From contig JALVFE010000021.1 in assembly GCA_027030245.1 (NCBI GenBank), positions 350,247-414,246 of the forward strand: a stretch of DNA of 64,000 nt, written 5' to 3'. Shown here piece by piece: positions 1 through 10,900 of this stretch. Source of the stretch: Melioribacteraceae bacterium (GTDB taxonomy: Bacteria; Bacteroidota; Ignavibacteria; Ignavibacteriales; Melioribacteraceae). The position numbers and the translations under genes were made by a program. Each line of letters starts with the position of its first letter. Position 1 is the first letter of the stretch. The notes below the pieces were generated by a model. That model was not told where the DNA came from. It was given only the letters and a program-made list of their open reading frames with translations, and ran no database searches.

Positions 1-1870
1 CTTTCGGTTTGCCTGTTGAACCGGAAGTGTATATAATATAAGCCAGACTTGACGAATGAATATTTATTTTTCCCGGGATACTGACATCTTCCGTTGAAAA
101 GTTATAAATATTCTCCAAAGTTAATACTTGTGTCTCGATCTCATCAAACAAAGAAGAATATTTATCATTTGTAATAATAATATTCGCTTGTGAGTCCGAA
201 ATTATATACTGCACCCTTTCCATTGGTGTCACGGGATCAATCGGAACAAAAGCCCCGCCGGCTTTCAGAGTTCCAAGCATAGCGGCTATCATTTCAACAG
301 ATTTATCAACATATAAAATAACCTTATCTTCCGCTTTGACACCCTTTTCAATCAGATAATGGGCGAAAATATCAGCCTTTCTTTTTAATTCTTTGTAAGT
401 CACTTCAATCCCGTTTATACCAACAGCAATATTATCGGGATATTTTTCAACTGTCTTTTCAAATTCCCGAACAATGTTTGTCGAATAATCCAGATCAATC
501 TTCAAACCTTGAACGGAACTAAACACTTTGCGCTCTTCTTCCGTTACATTCTTAATATCTTTATATTTTAAGTTCTTATTATTAACTATTTGCCTTGCTA
601 TTGCTTCAACATGCTTTAACATACGGCGGATGGTTCCGGGCAAAAACAAGGATGTATCGTAAGCAATTTCAAGCATTACCGGATTATTCGGAGAAGAAAC
701 GAAAGTAATCGGATAGTTTGTTTTTTCAAATGTTTTGACGTCGCTTATTTCAAAACTCATTTTTGTCGACGATAACTCGCTACTAACCGGATAATTTTCA
801 AAAACGAACAGCGTATCGAACAAATTTTGTTTTTGCGACAATCCGGCAAAGTTTTGAATTTCGTATAATGCCGACCATTCGTAGTCTTTTAATGGAATTT
901 GAGATCTGTGAAATTCCACAATCCAGTCTTCCAAAGGTTGAGCGGGATTTATCCTTGCCCTAATAGGTAAAGTGTTGATGAATAATCCCAACATTGTTTC
1001 AGAACCGGGTAATTCGGGCGACCTACCGGAAAATGTTGCTCCGAATATTACATCTTCTTCATTTGTGTATTTGGATATTAATATTCCCCAAACACTTTGC
1101 AAGAAACTACTTAAGGTTATCTTCTTTTCTTTTACGAATGAATTTATTTTTTCACTTAACTCTTTGGGAAGAACTAACTTTTCTTTTACATATTCGCCTT
1201 TTTCTTCCGGAGTTACATCATAATTTAATTTTGTCGGAGTGGAAAATCCTTCCAAATAATTTTGCCAGAATTTCTTTGCTTCATCTATATTTTTAGTTTT
1301 CAACCATTTAATGTAATCGTGATACGGTCTTTTTTTCGGTAACTCAGTTGTCGCTCCTTTCGCGGCTAATTCATAATATGTAAAAACTTCTTTTAACAAA
1401 ATCGGTAAAGACCAACCGTCGAGAAGCAAATGGTGATGGCTCCAGACAAACTTATATTTACCGTTATCTACTTTAATTAATTTGATTCTTATCAACGGAG
1501 CCTTTGAAAGATTAAACCCTTTTTTACGGTCTTCCTTCAATAAATCTGCAAATTTATTTTCAATTTCGGTTTCGGATTTATCGGTCCAATCAAGTATTTC
1601 TACAGGAACATCCACTTTTTTATGAACAACTTGAAGCATTTTGGATACGTTTTTATAAACAAACGAAGTTCTGAGAATAGAATTGTTTTCAACAACTTTT
1701 TGAATTGCAGATATTAACTTTTCCGTATCTATATCACCGGTGAAGGTAGCCGTCAGCTGTTCAAAATATTCTTCGGATCCGGGATTATAAATTGTATGGA
1801 ACAGCATTCCTTGCTGCATAGGTGATAATTGATATATTGCTTCGATATTTTGTTTTTTGTTAGATGCCAT
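1..1870 (-). CDS. NRPS, C-A module, truncated by window edge
   Basis: Partial nonribosomal peptide synthetase, last in the visible assembly line. From the ATG at 1868-1870 the minus strand reads MASNKKQNIEAIYQLSPMQQ and continues GMLFH. The LSPMQQGMLFH opening is typical of DCL-type condensation domains, which join a D-configured donor to an L-acceptor. The condensation motif HHLLLDG lies near residues 145-151. An adenylation domain starts near residue 450, and the reading frame leaves the window inside core motif A3 (YTSGSTGKPK, bases 1-35). The residues that set amino-acid specificity are therefore outside the window. The gene starts 32 bases after the stop of the upstream NRPS, whose last domain is an epimerase, so a DCL condensation domain is what colinear assembly predicts. 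The rest of the module and any thioesterase or reductase must lie to the left. The call is secure; only the full length is unknown. Confidence 0.95.
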   Translation of the reverse strand, partial: MASNKKQNIEAIYQLSPMQQGMLFHTIYNPGSEEYFEQLTATFTGDIDTEKLISAIQKVVENNSILRTSFVYKNVSKMLQVVHKKVDVPVEILDWTDKSETEIENKFADLLKEDRKKGFNLSKAPLIRIKLIKVDNGKYKFVWSHHHLLLDGWSLPILLKEVFTYYELAAKGATTELPKKRPYHDYIKWLKTKNIDEAKKFWQNYLEGFSTPTKLNYDVTPEEKGEYVKEKLVLPKELSEKINSFVKEKKITLSSFLQSVWGILISKYTNEEDVIFGATFSGRSPELPGSETMLGLFINTLPIRARINPAQPLEDWIVEFHRSQIPLKDYEWSALYEIQNFAGLSQKQNLFDTLFVFENYPVSSELSSTKMSFEISDVKTFEKTNYPITFVSSPNNPVMLEIAYDTSLFLPGTIRRMLKHVEAIARQIVNNKNLKYKDIKNVTEEERKVFSSVQGLKIDLDYSTNIVREFEKTVEKYPDNIAVGINGIEVTYKELKRKADIFAHYLIEKGVKAEDKVILYVDKSVEMIAAMLGTLKAGGAFVPIDPVTPMERVQYIISDSQANIIITNDKYSSLFDEIETQVLTLENIYNFSTEDVSIPGKINIHSSSLAYIIYTSGSTGKPK

Positions 1871-1902
1871 TTTTCTGCTTTTTTTGTGAAAAATTTATTC
1901 GA

Positions 1903-4900
1903 TTAATTATCTAACTCCATTAATAAATCGTCCAGATCGTCATCGGTAATATCCGCATCTTCAAAATCAACGGCCGAAATGTCTAATTCGGCACCCGATT
2001 TAACCGATTCTATTATCTGTAAGATATTTTCTTGAAATAAATTAGCTAATTTTTCAATAGTCTCCGGTTCATGATAATTTTTCGAATAATTAATATGTAG
2101 AATAAGCTCTCCATCCGCTATATTCCCCGTCACTTCCATTAAGTTTGGTCTTAAATTTTGAGGATTTCTCTCATCTCCCGCACTTTCTTCCGCTTTTTTG
2201 AATTTATTTTTCTCTTCTTCTTCACGGTTAAATACTCCCAAGTAATTAAACATAATCTCCGGTTCGGGAATATTATTCATTATTTCACGGACTTCCGGAT
2301 TGTTCGAGAGATATTTTAATACTCCAAATCCCATACCGTTATGCGGAATATTTCTCAATTGTTCTTTCACATATTTTAATGATCCGAGAACATCGGGAGC
2401 ATCCTTCAAATCAATTAATACGGGATAGGTTGAAGTAAACCAGCCCACCGTTCTTGAAATATCGACATCATCAAAAATATCTTCCCTACCGTGTCCTTCT
2501 AATCCTATAATATGTTTTCTCTTCCCATCCCACCGGGATAATGCTTCACCAAAAGCATTGAGCAATAATTCCAACATATTTGTGTTTAATTTCCGTGTAA
2601 CTTCTTGCAATACAATTTCCGTTTTTTCCGCCGGAATATTTATTACAACTTTTTCTTTACTTTCTTCGGTATTTTGACCTTTCTCAAAATCCGCCGGGAT
2701 TTTATAATACTCTTTGTTTTTACTTAAATTTTTCCAGAATTCAAGTTCATCAAGCCACAAATTATCGTTCGCCGATTTTATTAATTTCTCAGACCAATAT
2801 TTAAAAGAAGTTGTTTTTTCAGGTAACTTTACTTCCAATTCCCTTTTCAATAGTTCGTAAGCCGTTTGCAAATCTTCCAGAATTATTCTCCAGGAAACTC
2901 CATCAATTACCAAATGGTGAATAATTATCAACAATCTATCATTTTCTTCTTCGTTCAGTTTGAAATAAACTATTTTGAACAATGGACCTTTTTTAATATT
3001 TAAAGAACTCTGGTAAACGTTTGATTTTTCCGTAATGATTGCGGATATTTTACCGCTCTCAATCGCGGAAAGGTCTTCAACAACAAACGGCACATGCGAA
3101 TTCATCTCACTGAAAATTTGCCGATATCCGTTAGTGTCTTTTACATATCTCAATCTTAACACATCATGATGTTTCATAATTTCTTTTACGGCTTTAGCGA
3201 AAAGCTCCGTATTAATTTTCCCGGATACTTCCAACAAAATAGATTGATTCCAATGATTTGGATTTTTAAAGTTTTGCTCAAAAAACCATCGTTGAATTGG
3301 AGTTAACGGAACTTCACCGGAAATTAATCCTTGTTCGGCAACTACTTTCTTAGCTTTGTTTGCTAAATTTGCCAATCCTAAAATTGTTGGAGCCTCAAAT
3401 AAATTTTTAGGACTTAATTTCAATCCGGCCGCGTTAGCTTTAGCAATTACCTGTATTCCTAAAATAGAATCGCCTCCGAGCTCGAAGAAGTTATCAAGAA
3501 CTCCGATTTTATTGACTTGCAATACTTCTTTCCAAATTTCCAACAATATTTTTTCCGTTTTGCTTTCCGCTTCCACGAATTCGCTGGAAAGCACAAGATC
3601 ATCTTCAGTTGGAACAGGTAAGTTTCTACGGTCGATTTTTCCGTTAGGCGTTTTCGGTAATTCATCCAATTTAACGAAAACTGAAGGAATCATATAATCG
3701 GGTAGAATCTCGCTTAAGAAATTACGTAATTCTGCTCCATCCGTATTTTTATCTTTAACAACACTAAAATAACCGACCAATTTTTTAATGCCGGGTTTAT
3801 CTTCGCGTATTATAACCGCTGCATCATTTACGGAAGGATGTTTCTTAATGTTCTCTTCAATTTCACCCAGTTCAATTCTGAACCCTTTAAACTTAATCTG
3901 ATTATCGACGCGTCCTACAAATTTGATATTGCCATCCGGTTTGTAAAACGCCAAATCGCCGGTTTTATAAAGTCTTTCTCCGCCGTTTTTACTAAACGGA
4001 TTCGGAATGAACCTCTCGGCAGTTAAATCGGGTCTATTCAAATAACCACGCGCTTCACCTATAGATTCAATATAAACTTCTCCCGGAACACCAATCGGAC
4101 TCAGGTTCATGTTTTCATCAAGTATAAAAATCCGAGTGTTAGACATTGCCCTTCCGATCGGAGTTATTTCATCAGTGAAGATTTTTTCTTTTATTTCATA
4201 AATGGTCGAGCAAATCGTGGTTTCAGTCGGACCATAACCGTTCAAGATTAATATTTCCGGTACCTTATCATATATTCCGGATAGCGTCTTTAATTTAATC
4301 GGCTCAACTCCGACAAGCAGTTTTTGCAAATAAGAATCTTCACGATGATTTTCCAACCACTTGTCATATTCATCCAAAACAAACGGGGGTAAATACCCGC
4401 TGACCACTTTATGTTCACCGAGCCAACTAAAAAGCTGATCGTTTATCGCCCGTATTTCTTGTGGAACAATATGCAATTCGTTTCCGAAAATTAACGGGTA
4501 AAATATCTCATAAACCGATACATCAAAATTTAAACTTGTCCATAAACTACAAACACTTTCCCTAACCGGTTTGCGTCTGTCTGAGTCGTGTACGTGATTT
4601 ATCAAACCTTTATGGGTTTGCATAACACCTTTAGGTTTTCCGGTAGAACCCGAAGTATAAATTACGTAAGCCAAATTTTCCGGATATAATTTCAATTCCG
4701 GCTTTGTAAAATCAGTAAATACCGAACTGTCGTTATTGAAATCAACCGTCAACAGCTCAATCCCTTCTTTGCTGATTTTATTTTGAAGTTCGTTCTGGAC
4801 AAAAACAACTTTTACTTTACTGTCATCCAGCATATAAGAAATCCGTTTCTCCGGATATTCGGGATCGAGCGGAAGATACGCGGCACCGCTTTTTAATATT

Positions 4901-7900
4901 CCCATAAGCACCGCAATTGTATCTGTCGATGGATACATATATACGCCGACAATATCATCATGACCGATATTTTTGCTTATCAGATAATTTGCAACGGCGT
5001 TCGAGTATTTATCCAATTCACCGTAAGTAATTTTATTCCCGTTCCATTCAACGGCAATTCTCTCCGGATTTTCTTTAACTTTCTCCGAAAACAATTCATG
5101 GATTGTCTTGTTGTTAGGAAATTCGACTTCGGTATTATTCCATTCATTTAATAATTTTTGCTTTTCATAATTTGACACAAGCTCTATTTCCGAAACCTTT
5201 AGTCGTGGATTATCAAGCAACAGATTTAATAAATTTTTGAAATGTTCAATCATACGTTCGATTGTATCTTCATTAAAGAGACTTGTGTTATATTCGAAAT
5301 CGCATTGAATTCTGTTTTCAAATTCGGTTAATACAAAAGTTATATCAAATTTAGCAGTCTTCAAATCTACCGGCACAGGTTCCACAACAAATTCGTCACT
5401 TTCAATTTTTTGTAGCACGGATTGATTATAAACAAACATTACTTGGAACAACGGCGAATGACTCAATGAACGTTCAACATTTAATTCATCAACCAATTTT
5501 TCAAATGGTATTTCTTGATTCGATAAAGCTTCGAAGGTATTTCTTTTTATTTCTTCAATGATTTGAATAGCAGTTTTATCGGGTTCGATCAATGTTCTTA
5601 AAACCAACGTATTAACAAAAAATCCGATTATATTTTCCAGTTCTTTTCTTGTTCTTCCGGCAACCGGCGTTCCCACTAAAATATCATTGTTTCTCGCGTA
5701 TTTGCTCAACAGAATTTTAAATACCGTAAGCATAATTACAAACGGCGTAGATTTGGTTTCCGAACCGAACGTCTTAATTTTGTTAAAACTATTATAATCA
5801 ATTGCAAACCGTAATCTGCTTCCTTCTTGAGTTTGTAACGGTTTCCTTGGGAAATCGGTTGGCAATTCAAGCAAAGACGGAGCACCGGCTAATTTTGTTT
5901 TCCAATACTCAAGCTGTCTAAAATATGCATCGCTTTGCATCCATTCGCGTTGCCATTCGGAAAAGTCGGTATATTGGATTGATAACGGTTCAAGATCAAT
6001 CTCTTTACCTTTTGAAAGATTATCATAAACCGAAATTAATTCACGCACAAAAATTTGAATCGACCAACCGTCAGTAATAATGTGGTGCATGCAAGATAAA
6101 AAGTAATATTCTTCGTCACGTGTTTGGATAAGTCTGAATCTCACAAGCGGACCTTTGGCAAGATCAAACGGCTTAAGGGCTTCTTTCAATATAATTTCTT
6201 TTGTCATTGAATTTTTTATATTATTATCTAAGTCATTTAAATTCTTAAAGTTAAAATCTATTTCGTATTTATCCAGCACTACTTGCTTTGGTCTTCCTTC
6301 CGCCGAAGGGAAAACAGTTCTAAGCGAATGGTGTCTTTTTACCAAAATATCTATACTTTGCAAGAATAAATCAATATCCAGTAATTTTCCCTTAATGCGA
6401 ACGGTACCGGGAATGTTGTAAGTTGGACGACCGGGGTTGAGTTGTTCTAAAAACCATAATCTTTGTTGAGCAAAAGAAAGCGAAATTTCACGATGATCAT
6501 TAATTTCTTGTATTTCCAGTAAATTTTCTTTTACGTGCAGATCTTCTTCGCCATACCCGAAATATTTACTAATATCAACAGCTTTGTCATTTAAAAAATC
6601 ATTTTTATGATATTTTTTCCATCTGTCAATTACCTTTGGATTAATATTATTGTGTAAATAGAATTTAAAATCACCGACCATTTGAGATGTTTCTTTTACA
6701 GGCTCAGTCATTTTGTTCCCATGATAAGGTTTAATCATTTCTTCGTTATATTCAATCTCTAGAAATTCACAAATTTTTCTCATTTGGATATCAGGATTTA
6801 AAACCAGGTCTTCAAATTTCACCAAAAATTGTCTTTTGCCAGGAATATTCTTTAAGAAATTTAAAATGTTCTTGTGGGATACGGTCCAAATCATTTCCGC
6901 TAGTTCCCTTCTCCCAAAGTTATGCGCATAACGGAAAAAGTTTTGATCAAGATTGGCTTCTAAAAAAGAATAAACAGACGCGTACGGATTTCGAACAAGA
7001 TGAATGTACTTTGCATCTGTAAACCAATTTTCCATTCTATTTAAAATATTAATGTCCAATGAATAAGACGGAGTTTTATCCACTAATTTTCTCTCGCCCA
7101 ACCAATTTTGGATTATTTCATAAAATTCTTTGACACCAAGGTTCTGAGATTCGAATCGATTGATAATTTCTTCCGCTTCTTCTGCCGAACAATTCTTAAG
7201 CTCCATAACCACTCTAATCAATGATTCCAACCACAAAGAATAATTACCAGAAAGAGCTTCTTTCCTTTCGCGCAAGTCTGTATAAGAAAGTAAATCCAAT
7301 TCCGGTGGGGCAAAAAGATTTTCATTTCCCGCCATCATAACCCGTAACAGAGTGGAACCGGAACGCGGCGGTGACAGAATAAAAATTGCTTGGGGCAATT
7401 TATTTTGTTGTTTCGTCACCGGAACCGGCATAATAATTTTTTCAAATTCGTTAATATCGTTGTCTGTTATTTTTTTTGTGCTAAATTGAAATTTTTTGTC
7501 TATTAAATTCTGATTTGTTACATGGTCAAAATAAGCTCTTACTTTTTCGGGGAAATATTCATACGCATAAGTTATAAATTTTAATATGGTAGGTGCGAAA
7601 TTCAATGCTTTGCTTGGAATGTGTAAATTAAATTCTTTATTCAGTAAATCAATAAATTGTTGAGCTTTTTTTTCATTACCTCCCAACTCGAAAAAGTCAT
7701 CACCCGCAGAGATACTTTTTACACCAAGGATTTCCTCCCATTTTTGTATTAAATATTTTTCAAATTTTAACTCGATATTTTTATTTATTAAGTGAGAAGT
7801 ATCCTCTAGCAAATCTTTGTTTGATATATAATATTTTAAACTTTCAGCTAATTTAACTGCTTCATTGCTCAAATAATCATTTTCGGGCAACTTCTGCCAT

Positions 7901-10900
7901 TTATAAGCAATGTTCGCTTCAATTTGTTTATGTTCATGAAATTTCGGGTCGCCAACCATGTGTGATTCTGGATGAATACCATCGGTCATTCTTAACTTTT
8001 TATCTGCGTATGGATAAATCATATTTTCTTGGAACTGAATACCAAGAAATCCGGAAATGTTTTTCATACATTGTTTTGGATTTACGACTAAATTTTCAAA
8101 TTTAAGTGTATATCTTCTCTCTTCTGGAATATCTTTGAAGAATTCCAAAATATTTTGATTATTAATAATCCAAAACAGTTCGGCATTTTCCCGCTCGGAA
8201 AAACTGTTGTCGACACTGAATACTTCATTAAGTTTACTATTCAAATAAGATTGAATCATCGCCGAAGGATGACGGGTTATGTGAATGTATTTCACTTCGT
8301 CGAAATATAACTCTGCCCTTTTAAGAACCTCAAGGTTTGTAGCGTAAGTTGTGGTTTTGTCAACTAAAATTTTATCTCCAATCATTTCATCGAGTTTATA
8401 GTACAATTCTTGTATCGACATTCCGCTTTTTTCAAATTCACCGATAATCTCTTCAGCCTTTAAATAATCACAGTTATAAATTTGCATAATACCGCGCGTA
8501 AGACCTTCCGACCATCCTTTATCTCTTCCGGCAAATGCACGTTTTCTATCTTTTAAATTTTCAAATAAGAGAAGAGCCAATTCCGGCGGTGCAAATAATT
8601 TCTGATGACCGGCTAACATTACGCGTAAGAGCGTGGAACCCGAGCGGGGTGCCGATAAAATAAATACGGCTTTGCTCCCTTTTTTCTTCGGTAAAATCCG
8701 GGCATCCTGTTTTAAATAAGATTTAGCTTTTATTTTTTCCCGCATCAATCTAATCTTTTCCTCACCGATCGATGCTTTACGGTTACCGCTTTTTCGTACA
8801 GATATCGTTTTAATAAATTCGGAATTTTCTCCAAGTAATTTTGGTAAGGATTCAAAATAATTTGCTACGAGATACTGAGCATATTCTTCTATCGTTTGGT
8901 TATCGAATAAAGATACCACCCAAACCACTTTACCCAGTTTCTTTTGTAAGGTATTAATAAAAACAGCTGCTTTAAGCGAATCGCCCCCATATTCAAAAAA
9001 ATTGCAATCGGTTCCGATTTCATTAGTTTCCAAAACCTCTTTCCACATTTGCAAAAGAACTTCCTCGAGATGATTCGCCGGTTTTTTGTGTGCCTTCTTG
9101 TCTTCGCTGGATTTATCGGATATCGCAAGCAATTCGACTTTATCGATTTTTCCATGTTGGGTTAACGGAAATTCAACCAATTCAATAAACTTTGAGGGAA
9201 TCATATAACCGGGTAATTTATTCGCCAAGTATTCCCTTAAATTTGAACCATTTAATTTTACATCTCTTGATTTTATATAAAATGCCACCAGTGAATTTTG
9301 CCCGTCATTGTTTTTCTTTGGAAGAACTATCGCATCTTCAATTCCTTTATGTTGAGTTAAGATATTCTTTATTTCGCTTAACTCTATTCTGAATCCTCTA
9401 ATTTTTACTTGAGAATCAATTCTATCAATATATTCAATTGATTTGTCTGTTTGCATTCTAACACGGTCGCCGGTTCTGTAAATTCTTCCACCATGTTTAT
9501 TGCTGAATTTATCAGGTAAAAAAACTTTAGCCGTAATATCCGGTTTATTAAGGTAACCTCTTGCCAATCCGGTCCCGCTTATACAAAGTTCTCCCGGAAA
9601 TTTATATGGGACAGGATTTAGGGCTTTATCCAGAATAAAAGCGTTCAAACCCTTTACCGGTTTTCCAATTGGAATTTCTTTGAATTTCGCACATTCAATA
9701 TCCGTATTATTTAGTAAGTGGAACAATGAAACGATTGTTGTTTCCGTTGGACCATATGTATTTATTAACCGCACCTTTCCCCCGATAACCTTTAACCATT
9801 GAGCGGTCTTTATTGCATCGGCTTTTTCGCCGCCGATTATAACAATGCGTAAGGATGCGGGAAGGGATGTTTCCCCACTTACTATCTCCGGAACCAATTG
9901 GTGCCAATAAGCTGTCGGTAAATCAAGTACCGAAATATTTAATTCCCTAACAAAATCAAAAAATAATTTAGGCGAACTGATAACTGCTTCGGGACGGAGT
10001 ATTAACGTTGCCCCAATATTAAATGCATGAAAAATTTCTTCGGCAGCCGCATCGAAACTAATGGAAGCAAATTGTAAAAACCGGTCACTCTTACTAAAGC
10101 CGTATTCATTATATGTATTCAAAATATAGTTTACCACCGATTTATGAGAAACAGCCACACCTTTAGGATTACCGGTAGAACCGGAAGTGTAAATTATATA
10201 AGCAAGGTTCTCGTTAAAAATTTTTATTCCGGGATTTTTTTCATTTAATGCCTTAGAATCACCCGATAATATTTTACTAATATTCACAATGTTTCCACTG
10301 TATTCAGCATACCCGTCTTGAGTATCATTTGAAACAAGTAAAAGTTCCGCACCGGAATCTTCCAACATATAAAGCTTTCTTTTCCCCGGATAGTTAGGAT
10401 CAACTGGTAAATAAGCAGCGCCACTTTTCAACACACCGAGAATTGCAATAATCATTTCGGGTGATTTGTTAAAACTAATTGCGACTATCGATTCTGCTGT
10501 TATTCCGTTATCAATTAGATAATGTGCAAGTTTGTTAGCTTCGGTATTTAGTTCAATATAAGTTAAACTATGCTTTTCAAATTCCCCGTCTTCAGAATAT
10601 TCAACATATTCTAATGCCGTTTTATCAGGATATAGCGAAACTGTTTTCTCGAACATTTCTTGCAAGGTCAAATTACCGTCAGTTTCGATTTCCGGTGAAA
10701 TAATCTCATTTATGTATTTCCTTTCCTCCTCAGCATCTAACAATTTCAATTCGGAAATGGGAACAGTGGGATTTTCAACAGCATTTTTTAAAATGATTTT
10801 ATACCTTTTGATAAAATCATCAATTGTCTCTTCAAAAAACAAATCCGTATTGTAGCCAAGCAATCCCGTGAATCCATCGGGTGATTCTTCGATTGATAAA

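Noticed and set aside
7660..7700. Frameshift as the cause of the missing carrier serine
   Set aside because: The frame reads through normal carrier residues on both sides (FFEL before, helix after) and into an intact sulfotransferase, so the Ser to Glu change is a substitution.
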